Positions 46,800-57,095 of a stretch of 64,000 bases of DNA are shown piece after piece. The position numbers were made by a program, and so were the translations under genes. Positions within the stretch are counted from its first letter, which is position 1. The number at the start of each line of letters is the position of its first letter. Source of the DNA: Akebia trifoliata (lineage: Eukaryota; Streptophyta; Magnoliopsida; Ranunculales; Lardizabalaceae); contig CM030706.1 in NCBI GenBank assembly GCA_017979445.1, forward strand, positions 10,278,967-10,342,966, given 5' to 3'. The notes under the pieces were generated by a model. The model was not told where the DNA came from, did not search any database, and worked only from the letters and a program-made list of their open reading frames with translations.

Positions 46800-48000
46800 C
46801 TTCCTAAATTAAAAGCATTCCATGGTGATTCGATTGAATTCCCAACCAATGTATACAGATGATATGCCCACTGCCTTCCCAAGTCTGTCGATGATGTAGG
46901 GGTCTTCCCAGTTTTCTCTGAGCTTTCCACTATTAAGAGCATGTGTGTTCTGGAAGATCTTCCTCAAAACCAAGTCTTGTGGCTTGAATATCTGTTTATG
47001 CATTTTTCGATCATAAGATCTTTTTAGCTCCTGATGATACCGTCCAAGCCTTTACAACACCATTTCCCTTGTTTTATCCATCCAGTCGAGGTTCCGAGCT
47101 ATGAATTTTTTGTTGACAATATCCCTAGCTACCCTTGTTCGGCATGTTGGTACTTGTACTTCTGTTCGAATTATTGTTTTTGTCCCATACCTTAAAGCAA
47201 ACAGAGATATACTCGTACTACCCCTTCTTGTAGTGGTTCGGTAGGCCCAAAACATGCTATGCAACTCGTTCACCCATCTTCATTTCTGCTCATCCAAGTT
47301 TTTTTTAAGTTATTTAACATTGTCTTGTCCAATGCTTCAACTTGCTCGTTCTTCTATGGATATCTTGGTGTGGATTTCAACCTCTGAATTTCATACTCTT
47401 GATAATAGGCCATGGCCTGACTTCCTTTGAATTGCTTCACATTATCAATTACCACGGCATAGGGTATTCCGAACCTTGTTATGATATGTTCTTATATGAA
47501 CTTGACCCCATCTTATTATCTGATATGATCCAATGGTACGACCTCTATATATTTGATAAAGTAATATGTCCCTACGAACAAGAACTCCCTTTTTTTTGCT
47601 AGCTCGAGGGAATGATCCCATGATGTCCAACCCCCAGATAGTAAATGGCCAGGGACTGACGATCGGATGGAGTTCCTCCAACGACTGATAAATCATCTGA
47701 GTGTGTTTTTGACACTTATTGCACCTTTAAACATATTTCTTCACATCCCATTACATGTATGACCAGTAGTACCCTTGGGTTACTATTTTATGGGCCAAAG
47801 ACCTTCCTCCCAAATGATTTTTGCAAACCCTTTCGTGTATATCTCCCAAAACCAGTTCTGCCCCTTCCAAGTCTAGACATCTCAGGTGTGGTCCCTTGTA
47901 GGACATTTGATAGAGTTCTCCATCCACCATGAGATATCGACCCACTTTCTTCTCTAGCTTTCATGTCTTCTTTCGTCTTCTTGTAGCTTCTTCGATTTTA
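46800..48000 (-). pseudogene. Element D integrase, decayed
   Basis: Minus-strand pieces in several frames. HERVCKNHLGGRSLAHKI then GYYW (zinc-binding region, 47751-47945), PWPFTIWGLDIMG (first catalytic Asp, 47600s), MFWAYRTTTRRG and FALRYGT (47052-47273), and the C-terminal region DLVLRKIFQNT..NWEDPYII (46809-47003). The order matches an intact Tat integrase. The Asp and Glu of the core are in broken frames. Confidence 0.75.
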
Positions 48001-48900
48001 GATAATTCATTATTTTGTCCTTCCAACTTAGACTCTCATCTATCTACATGCACTTCTTCGCCTTTTCAAGCTCCGTAATCTGCTTACCTTGAAATTAAAT
48101 CGGGATAGTTCGGGCTTCTGTATCCCCAAGCATCATTGCTACATATGCCAATTAGTCTACATGTCAATTGTCATATCTGGATATCCTTGTTATCTTTACC
48201 ATTTTGAATTATGTCATTTGCTTCCGATCAAGCCCCACGTACTTGGTCATTCTCTCATAATTCACCTGATATTCCTATTTATAATACTCAACCACCAACT
48301 AGGAGTCTGTATAAACCTGAAGTTCCTAGATTTTTAGATCCCGAGCCATATTCAGCTTTCCGACCACCACTGCATATTTTATTTTTTTTGTTGATGGCTC
48401 CGAACCCCAGTTTCCTCACCTTTTATAACTTGTCAGCTCTTGGGGTGACCAAAACCATCCCTACGCCCGATCCCAAAAAATTGGCCAACTCAACGATGAA
48501 CAACTTCCATTCGATTTTCAGACTCATGGGGTCTAGTAAATTCTCTTCTAGTGGTTCCACCTCTTCTTCTTCCCAGTGTATGTATTTTATTGGGAAATCA
48601 ATTAGAAAATTTGCCACCGCCTAACCTTTCTGAGTGTTTCTCGATTACAAGATCAAATCAAATTCTTTGAACTCAATTTTCCACTTGGCAATTCTTCTGG
48701 ACTTCTTTGATCTATACAAAACTTCCCTGAGTGGGTAGTTCGTGATAACCTTGACCATGTGAGCTTGGAAGTATGACCTCAATTTTTGAGCTAAATACAC
48801 CAATGTGAGCCCGATCTTCTCGTTTCGGTTGTACTTAACATAAGATTCTCTCAACAGTTAACTTATAAAGTAAATCGACAACTCCTTCTTACCCTTTACT
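48001..48900 (-). pseudogene. Element D RNase H region, decayed
   Basis: 48645-48854 reads RNEKIGLTLVYLAQKLRSYFQAH, the first RNase H that follows RT in Ty3/gypsy. 48423-48617 reads WKLFIVELANFLGSGVGMVLVTP, the start of the second, archaeal-type RNase H found in Tat elements; its first catalytic Asp is lost from the expected FVDG position. Separate frames, no activity expected. Confidence 0.7.
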
Positions 48901-49930
48901 CTGAACAAGACTGAGTTTATCATTACTGAGGTAGCTACTAAGGAGATACCCAGAGTTTCCCTGTCCACTGGCTTGCTCAAGACCAGAGGTGTCCTGAGGT
49001 TAGCCTTTAAATCTAAAAAAAGCCTTTTCACATTCTTCCATCCATTCGAACCTCATCCTCTTTTTGAGTAACATAAAGGGGGCTGATACTTATTTGAAGC
49101 CATTGAAATGAATCTACTGAGTGCAACCACCTGACCTGCTAACTTTTGTACTTGCTTCACACTAGTCGGAGAAGTCATCTTGGACAATGCCCTTATTTGA
49201 TCTGGATTCACTTCAATTGCTATTTTTGTCACCATGTATCCGAGAAAATTTCCTGACAAAATCTCGAATGTGCACTTCGGATTGAGATGCATCCCATACT
49301 CTTTTAATAGAGTGAACGTCCCCCCTCCCAAATGATCCATATGATCCTCCAACCGCTTATTTCTTACGAGCATATCATCTATTTATACTTTTATGGTGTC
49401 ACCAAGTTTATCTTCGAACATTTTGGTGACCAGTATCTGATACGTAGTCCCTACATTCTTCAAACCGAATGGCATCACCTTATAATAGAAGAGCCATTAC
49501 TCTGTGATAAAGGTAGTCTTCTCTTGATCCTCAGGATCAAGCTGGATCTGGTTGTATCTTGAATACCTGTCCATGAAAGAAAACCTTTCATACTCAGTTG
49601 TGGCATCTACCAACTGATCTATCCTTGGAAAAGGAAATTCATCCTTCAAACATATCTTATTGAGATTAGTGAAGTCAATACCCGCACCCAACCATCATTC
49701 TTTGGTATTACCACTATGTTTATTATCCAAGTTGGGTACTGCACTTCCTGAATAAATCTAACCTTTAATAACTTCGCCACCTCCTCATTAACTGCTTGCC
49801 TCAGCCTCGATGCTAACCTCTCAAGTTTTGTTGCATAGGTCGAAACCCAGGATCCACGTGCAAGTGATGACTCATGGTCTGCAGATCTATACCGAGCATA
49901 TCTCCCAATGACCACATAAAGACATCTTTA
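48901..49930 (-). pseudogene. Element D reverse transcriptase, decayed
   Basis: 49497-49691 reads DFTNLNKICLKDEFPFPRID and FSFMDRYSRYNQI, the fingers and first catalytic Asp region. Next, the YIDD box reads stop-I-D-D, because the Tyr codon has become TAA (minus strand, 49383-49385). 49053-49373 continues LEDHMDHL and the thumb (FLGYMVTKIAIEVNPDQI). The N-terminal VIPKNDGWVRV lies at 49646-49915. Frameshifted throughout. Confidence 0.8.
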
Positions 49931-50083
49931 TTTCTTCTCCAGAACCCCTACCATCTTTCTTTTTTCTTCCTCTTCCATACCTGACCCTACAGAAGTCCAG
50001 TGTATACCTTCTTACCCTAAGTCGACCTCCTCCAACTGTTTTACCGCTGGCACTCGTACTGCCAACGGTTCCTTCTGTAATTG

Positions 50084-50725
50084 CTATTGATCCTTACTTT
50101 TCAGTGAGTCAGGTTTCACTTCTTCAATTCGATTCTTGTGCACCTTCTTCCTCTTCTCCTTTATTGTATTGGCGAAATAGTTCTGAGTTACCACCTTGTC
50201 TCCCTTGATCTCCATAGGCCCCTCACTGGTCAAGAAGCATACGACTTGATGATAAGTTGAAGGCACAACCTTGATTAAATGTATCCACATCCTCCCCAAT
50301 ATGGCGTTATATGATGAGCTAGTCTCTACTGCCACAAACCTGGTCATTACCACCTCTGACCTTGCCATTACGAGTAGACTGTTTTTCCCAGTTGGTATTA
50401 GTGGGCTTCCTTTGAACCCTTACACACTAACCTTCGCTTGCTCTAATCCTTCAATCGCTCTCATGTGTTCGGTTGTAGAGAGTAAAATGATGTCTACTAT
50501 ACTCCCAGTTTCGATGAGGATCCTCTTTAAATCAATTGTCCCTACTACCAACGAATCGACCAGGACGTCGTTGTGTGGGCTGGTTAGCCCTTTCAAGTCC
50601 TCTTGAGTAAATATTGTTGCTTTACTTCCCCATATTGAATCAAGTACCCGAGCTACAGTTGCCCCCTCTATAACTTGGTAAACCTCCTTCTCGTGTTGTG
50701 ATTTCCTGACCTTGGTACGATGCAA
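50084..50725 (-). pseudogene. Element D protease region, decayed
   Basis: 50420-50725 contains TKVRKSQHEKEVYQVIEG and LKRILIETGSIVDIIL (a D-[ST]-G-like site with E in place of D). 50084-50368 continues TSSSYNAILGRMWIHLIKVV and STYHQVVCFLT, the ILGR block typical of Tat proteases. Pieces are in different frames. Confidence 0.7.
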
Positions 50726-50925
50726 GATTCTGACTACTTTATCATAACAAAATTCTTTGATGATTATGTTGATGACTCTTCGACTTCTATCCCCTTATGC
50801 TGGTGGTCCCCTCGAAAGTTGGGGAGGGTAGAGGATCTCGTCTCTTGGACTCCTTTGTTGTCTCCCGCCACATACCATCTGAGTTTTCCTTGGTATATCA
50901 TGTCCTAAATGACATGTTTCAATCT

Positions 50926-51491
50926 CTAATAATCGCCAATTGGATGATCTTCCACCTTATGGTACTCACAATACAACTTTCTCGGTCTCCCTCGATAATT
51001 CGGAGGTGGTGGTACGAAATTCAAGTCATTCTTTATATACTTCAATATTTCTAAGGGTATCTCCAGTAGAAGTGTTAAGACCCTTCTTGACTTCAATGAA
51101 CTCCGACCTCTAACCTCCCTTGCCTTTTTCCTACTCGTCCATTTTTCTTTATCTTTCTCTTTACTTTCAAGGTTTGTTTTGGTCAAGGAAACAATATGCA
51201 TCGTTGGGCTTGCCTCCCGAGTCAAGCTCTTTAGAGTTTCCTTTATAATGATGTATTTTTCGGTCGTAACAGACAGTTCCTCCAACCTTTCTGGTGGTTG
51301 GTGATAAGATCCTCATGCAACCTTATTCGTGATACGACTGCATTAACGTAGTCCTGGATAACAACGTCATCATCATTAGGGTTCTCAACCAACAACAACT
51401 GAGTGCGGAACCGAGCCATGAAAGCACAGATGCTCTCCCTCTCTTCCTACTTAAGTAAAGCAACACATTGACTTTGACCTTCCTGTGGACA
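50926..51491 (-). pseudogene. Element D gag 3' part, cut by element C
   Basis: The piece at 50926-51285 includes KYIIIKETLKSL and YCEYHKVEDHPIGDY, a C..H..H zinc-knuckle-like motif of Tat gag. 51323-51491 holds more gag (frames reading CAFMARFRTQ). Homology stops at 51491, where the LTR of element C begins, so C inserted here. The rest of D's gag should lie beyond C, outside this window. Confidence 0.65.
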
Positions 51492-53217
51492 TGGGATTTT
51501 GCATCATTTTGAAACATCCCTCCACTTTGGGGTGTTTTGGAGTCGCCACCATTCAAATTGGTAAAAGGGTGTGAATGGTCACCCGATGTCACATTTTCTG
51601 AAAAATCATACATTTTGTATGTTTGATGACTCTCGTTGGATAATGCACGTGGCCCAACCTTGATTCAAGGTAAGGGGGTCCATTTATGGAGTAGGGAAGG
51701 TGTTAGGCACCCTACTCCATCCACCATAGGTGGTAACCTCGGATTCGATCTTTTTTTTTTTAAATAAAAGAAAATAAAATCGAAAAGGCTTCAATGTGTG
51801 CCCTCAAGTGTGAGGGGCTTTGATGTTGATTTAGTCCATTGAGGACACCCTTATTGAAAAAGGGGCCCTTGAAGGACTCAAATCATTGTGGTGTGTGCAA
51901 CGTGTAGAGAAAAGGATGAGTAGAGGAGGGGAATTGAGGAGGGTGTTCTTCTTGTCAAACCCACCTTGTTCCTTCTTTGTCTTCCTTTGACTTTGCTTGA
52001 TGAATCTTCTTTTTTCTTTTCTTGATTTGTTTGAGAGAATGTTGAGAGTTGTGAGTTGTGAGATGAGTTGAGAGTTGGGTGTTGAGAAGAGAGTAGAGTA
52101 GAGAGTTGTAGTTTTTAGAGGATTTTTTATCAAATTTTCATTAGTTATTGTAAGAGGAGAATGAAGGGGTTTTTATAGAAGTTGAGAAGTATTTTAAGGG
52201 TATATAATAGGGTGAGGGATTAAAATAAGGGGTAATGGCATGGGTTTGAGAGAAGAAGGGTATGAAATTTGAGGGGAAAAATAAGGGTAGTTTTGTAATG
52301 AGGGAAATGGGTTGTGTTTTAACCCAAATGGTTTGGATCTTACCCAAATCCATTTGGGTAGAGTGTTTGGTGGGGTGAGATGAGTGATGGTTGATAGGTG
52401 TAAGAGTTGTTTGGAGAATGAGTGTAGAAATGGTTGAAGAGGTAAGGTGTTAGATTTGAGAGGATGGGTAGTGTAAGAGGTTGATTGGTTAGATTTTGGG
52501 GAGAGGTGAAGGGATGATGATGACATGTGACAAATGGGGAATTGATGAGATTGGTGATTGGTGATGGTGGTTGGTGGTTGGTTGATTAGAGAGAAGGGTA
52601 TGGGGGTGATGGTGGGAGGTATGGGTTGAGGTGATTTTTGTGGAAGTGTTTTAAGGGAAAGTGATGTGGGTGGTTGATGGTGTTAGAGAAATGAGGAATA
52701 GGTTAGGGTGTGTAGGGTATGGGTTGTGATGTTGATGGTTGATGGTTGATGATGAGAGGATGGGGAATAGGTTAGGTTAGGGTAGGGTTATGGGTTGAGT
52801 TGATTTTTGGAGGGAAGTGATGGAGTTGGTTGATTAGATGAGGGAAGTGGAAGGGTGTGATGACATGTGTCATTTTTTGTATTGAGTTGGTGATTGGTTT
52901 GATGAGATTGATAGGTTGGATTGGGTTTGGGTATTGAATTGGGCTTTGGGCTTTAGTAGTGGATTGGGGTAGGGATCCAATGGGCTTTGGTGATGGATTT
53001 GGGTTGGGTTGTAGAATAAAGATGGGTTTTGGGGCTTATATAGGGTTGGATTTAGGGATGAGGTGTTTGGGTCCATGGGCCACGTGAGTGGCCTCGAACA
53101 TTTATTAATTGAAAGTGCATTGGGTTTTTGTAGGTTTGGGCTTTGGAGCCCATTCCCAGTTTTTTCGATTTTTGGGGTATTTTGCGTCGAGGGCCCGCTC
53201 AAATTCGGGTGTTTACA
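51492..53217 (-). mobile_element. 3' LTR of Tat element C, 1726 bp
   Basis: Read on the minus strand it starts TGTAAACACCCG and ends AAAATCCCA, so it has TG..CA ends. It is followed internally by a purine tract (see 53218). The outer edge meets element D's gag; the pentamer GGACA at 51487-51491 should be the target duplication, with its mate outside the window. Minus-strand landmarks GGTGCCTAACACCTTCCC and GGTGGCGACTCC recur in LTR A, LTR B and fragment E. The small frames in it are CT-rich artefacts. Confidence 0.8.
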
Positions 53218-53232
53218 GCTGTCCTTCTTTGC
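53218..53232 (-). promoter_or_regulatory. Polypurine tract of element C
   Basis: On the minus strand, GCAAAGAAGGACAGC directly precedes the LTR start TGTAAACAC. This is the expected place for the plus-strand DNA primer, though the tract is interrupted by three pyrimidines. Confidence 0.5.
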
Positions 53233-53592
53233 AGGAATTGCGTGCAAAGAACTGTAAAGAATAGACGAAACCCTGATTTGTGCGGGTCCGAGGATCTTGC
53301 TCAGACAAGTTTTTGAAAACACCGATTTGATTCGATGGATAAGAGATGGCTACCCAAGCACGAGGTCTGACAGGGTGCCGGTTGATTTCCTCGACCTCGT
53401 GGCGCGGAGCTCGTGTGAAGTCTTGGATTTGTGATGGTTTGAGAAAAACTTTGACATAGGTATTTTCAAGCGAGTCTTTAAGCAATTGAATTTGACTTTT
53501 GCAAAAAATACCATTTTGATTTTTTTGATGATTTTTTTTTTTTTTTTGATTTTTTGATTTTTTTTTATTCTTTTCTTTTTTCTTTTTTTTGT

Positions 53593-53807
53593 GGTCCGTT
53601 CTTGAAGCACGGACTGTTTAAACTTCATTCGGTCCGTGCTTTAAACACGGACTCTATTTTTAATATTTTAGGTCCGTTCATGAAGCACGGACTTCGCGAA
53701 GTCAACTCAATCCGTGTTTCATGTACCGACTGTTTGAATTTTTTTCTGTCCGTGCATGAAGCACGGACTCAAGTTAATTTATTCAGTCCGTACTCCATGT
53801 ACGGACC
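53593..53807. repeat. Six GGTCCGTGC..CACGGACT palindromic repeats
   Basis: About six units of 36-40 bases, each containing an inverted repeat such as GGTCCGTTCATGAAGCACGGACT, in part, that can form a small stem. They lie between the LTR and the antisense ORF start (53900). Degenerate copies occupy the same place in element A-B (4432-4535). Confidence 0.85.
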
Positions 53808-53899
53808 AGAACCTTTTTGTTTTTCTTTTTAACCCCCAGAACCTCATTTGGTCGTTCACTTCCGCGATTTTTAAAAGTTTCACACACACTAGGGCATCC

Positions 53900-55600
53900 A
53901 TGGAGCCTACTCATGCCTTGGAGGATACAACCAACTTTGATCTTGAGGTCGAAAGCTCATCTCCCACTCTTGAAGGTAACTTCAACCTTCCAAATCTCAA
54001 AAGGTACGCCGTTGTAAACCTATTTTTAAATCAATGGCTTAGTTCTATGACCCATGAAGAGAGAATTAGGTGGTAATCCAAAAAGCTTGGGTTCACTCTC
54101 TCTTTGTCAAATGTCACTAGTATGTGGGACTTAATAGAGGCTCTTATGAGATTTTGGGTCCCGGAGCTCAATTTGTTTCGTTTTAGAGACAAATAGATGA
54201 CTCCTACGATTGAAGAGTTTGAGCGCATTCTTGGCCTTAGCCAATCGCCTCGGGTGGTCGTACCACCCTTACGTGAAAGTTATAGGAAAGAAGCATCTGG
54301 ATTCTTTGGGGTTACAAAGCAACAACTTGGGTGGATTGATGGGAACTCAAATCTACTCAAGGTTTCTAAGGAATTTTTTCTTCGATGGCTTGGGGACACG
54401 AATTCCCCATCTCGTTTTGACATTTTGACCTTGGTGGTAGCGAACCAACTCTTGTTCCCTCGGAATGATGAGTATGTGAATCTAGCTTTGATAAGCGTGC
54501 TCGACCAAGTTCGACAAGGTTTTAGATTGGCTCCTATGCTTCTAGGAGAAACCTATTTGTCTCTCACGACTTGTTCGAGCGGGAGAGAGCGAGTGTATCA
54601 TGGGTGTGCTCCATTGTTGCAGGTAATGTCCATTTTTTGTCTGTTTTGAATCATGATTAGAGTTGAAGCCCCCTTTTTTTTGTTTTTTTTTTGTTTTGTT
54701 TTTTTTTGAAGCATTATGACTAGAGTTGACTCCCCTTTTGTGCAGCTTTGGTTCTTCGATCACTTGGCTTTGACTGCGCCCATTAGTCGTCCTTTCAATG
54801 TCCACGCTGATTTAGTAGTGTTGATGAACCAAAGGAAGCTCCCTGTCCATTCTGGCGGCAAGTTGGGTTGGTTTGAAGGTTTACAAGGCATGCCAGATGA
54901 AGAGATACGTTGGTTAGGAACCTTCCAGCCTTCGGCTTCACCCGTTCTTTCCTTTTCTCAGAGTTGTTTTGCCATATTGATTGGTTTGACTGGGGCTACT
55001 CACTACATCCCTCTTCGTGTGTTGCGACAATTTGGTGAGGAACAGGGTATAGTGACTCATGGAGATTTTGGAGAGTTGGTCGGGTCTTTTTCTCCTTCTC
55101 CCCCCTCATGGCAATTACGTAATCGATTAGAGAAAGCTTGGAAGAGCGTGGTGACTCTTGATCATCCTGTATTTTCAGGTTATTCTTTTCAAAACTACCA
55201 ACTTTTGATGCAACAACAGATTGCTGAGAGAACTTGTGCCCCACCTTTAGTTCAAAGGAGGTCTTCTGATTCTTATTCCTCTGACCACCGTGATCGACTG
55301 GCGGAGATGAAGGTGTCTCATAAGCGGATTGAAAAGATTTGGCTACGTTCTGAGAATGATCTGAAGAACCAGATAGCTCGACTCGAGTCTTTGAGGATTG
55401 AAGAGTCTTCCATTCTGAGGGTGGAGATCGCTGATCTTCGGGAGAGGCTTGCCCAGGGTCCCTGTTTTGATGCCTTTGCATCCTACCTGGTGAGCCGTGA
55501 TGCTTCGGACTCTGAGGTGGTAATAATGGGGCAAGCTGCCCGCATTCGTGCCTTGGAAGAGAGACTTGATTCCTTCTTCATTTCTCGTCGAGATGTGTGA
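53900..55600 (+). pseudogene. Antisense intron-containing ORF of element C (DUF7745-like)
   Basis: Reads from ATG 53900 (MEPTHALEDTTNF) and continues in one frame to 54622, broken only by TAA (54074) and TAG (54194). An intron 54623-54745 (CAG then GTAATG; acceptor TTGTGCAG) joins in phase to an exon ending at 55600. Conserved-looking blocks are TPTIEEFERILGL, LGWIDG (54330s), LWFFDHLAL (54746) and IRWLGTFQPS, and the end is a charged coiled coil (EIADLRERLAQ, RIRALEERLDSFF). These resemble the family now called DUF7745 (earlier filed under gypsy-type Transposase_28), which occurs as antisense ORFs in Tat elements; I make that match from memory. Function unknown. It faces against pol and sits between pol and the 3' LTR. 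Confidence 0.7.
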
Positions 55601-57095
55601 TTGGAACCATTTTTTTGTATTTTCTTTTCCTTTACAAAACGTAATGTGAAACTTTTTGAAATGAAAGGAAAATAGGTTTTTTACTTACTTGGCCTCAGGC
55701 GTATCTATTGCTTTGAAAACATGATGTTTGAATAAGTCCTAGACTTTTCATCATTGGCCAAAATAGTAGTTTTGAAAACATTTGAATTTTTGGTGATTTG
55801 TCTTTGTCGAATTGATATTGTAGATCCAAAATATGAAGACTTTTTGAAAAAACTTTGTTATCTCGATGATATTTGTGTTTTTGCCAACTACTGAGGATAT
55901 AGATGTCAGCAATTCTCAGGCTCTTTTTAAAGTCATCCCCAGTACCCCAGTACCCCAGTATTGGGTGAATATCGATTGAGCAATGGGACTTAGGGTTTTG
56001 GGAAATTTTCGCCGTTCACAGTTTATACTTATGCGGGCCAGGAGTTTTTCATTTTGTTTTTTTATTTTTTATTTTTTTTTTGTTTTTGTTGTTTGTTTTT
56101 TTTTTGTTCCCTTATTGCCCCTGGTGCCAGTTACGATTTTCACCAGACCCGATTTTCACATTTTTACACATCGATGCCTTTTTGGGTTTTCATCGTGCCG
56201 GTGGCTTTGATCTTGCCATAGTCTGATTTTTTTACTCATAGCGCCCTTTCGGGTTTTCACTATGCCCTTTCAGACTATGCTTGTATTTTTTTGGATTTTT
56301 TCGTTACAACTCTTGTTTGGAGCCTCTATGTCTTTGTAGCTTGGTGACTCAAGTTGAGCTGCGAGATCGGCGACTCTACTCTTGTAGTGGCACTCTTTCT
56401 TGAGTAACAGATCTAGATTCCCCTCTCGAGTGTGCTGACGACTATTTGTGGTTCGGCAACTCAAGTTGAACCGCGAGATGGGCTACTCTACACTTCGAGT
56501 ACTCTTTTTTTTCGAATATCCGACCTGGATTCCCCTCTCGAGTCTTCCAACGACTAATAAGATTTGAGGACCAGATCAAGTTACGAGATCATTGTTGCTG
56601 CCACCGTCATTATGATGCCTCAGAACATTCCCTGATCCGAAAGGACTTTTGATGGGAGGAAGTGTTGGCTAAGGCTAAGTGTAGTGGAAAGATACAAAAA
56701 GGTTAAGGTAGATTCGTCTAGAGTGGGTTAGACTTGGGGGTTCGTCTATTTTTGTTTCGAAAAGGTGATCTATGTCTCCTCCCAGCGTCTCTCGAACTTG
56801 TTTAGGTTGGAGATTTGGGTCGAGCTCAGATCAAGTGTCCGAATTTTTAAATTTTTTGATTTTTTTTGTATTTTAGCCGTTCACAGTTTATCCTCATGCG
56901 GGCCAGGAGTAGCTTGATGATTTGACTTTCTGATTTTCCCTTTTTTTGTCTCTTTTCTTTTCGTTTTTTTTTGTAACGTTGACTTGCCCCAGTCTTGGGT
57001 TAAGAAATGAATGTGATGGCTCAAAGGGGTTGACTAGGGTTAGATAGTTTGTTTGGGATAGCAAAGATGACCTTTCCTCATCTCAGGGTCAGATC
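55601..57095. other. Element C non-coding region between antisense ORF and pol
   Basis: Contains two copies of CCGTTCACAGTTTATMCT..ATGCGGGCCAGGAGT (about 56013 and 56879) and a short repeat of TTTTCATCGTGCC / TTTTCACTATGCC type near 56190-56270. A repeat of about 115 bases, two copies and a partial third, lies at about 56340-56590 (AACTCAAGTTGAACCGCGAG, GATTCCCCTCTCGAGT). T-rich runs are frequent. No coding region. Confidence 0.7.

Noticed and set aside
51831..53322. Several 70-150-codon minus-strand frames
   Set aside because: They lie in the G/T-rich LTR of element C; the Pro/Ser/Leu/Thr-rich peptides come from CT-rich composition.
54996..55481. 161-codon minus-strand frame
   Set aside because: Shadow of the antisense ORF exon at 54746-55600, with no recognisable content.
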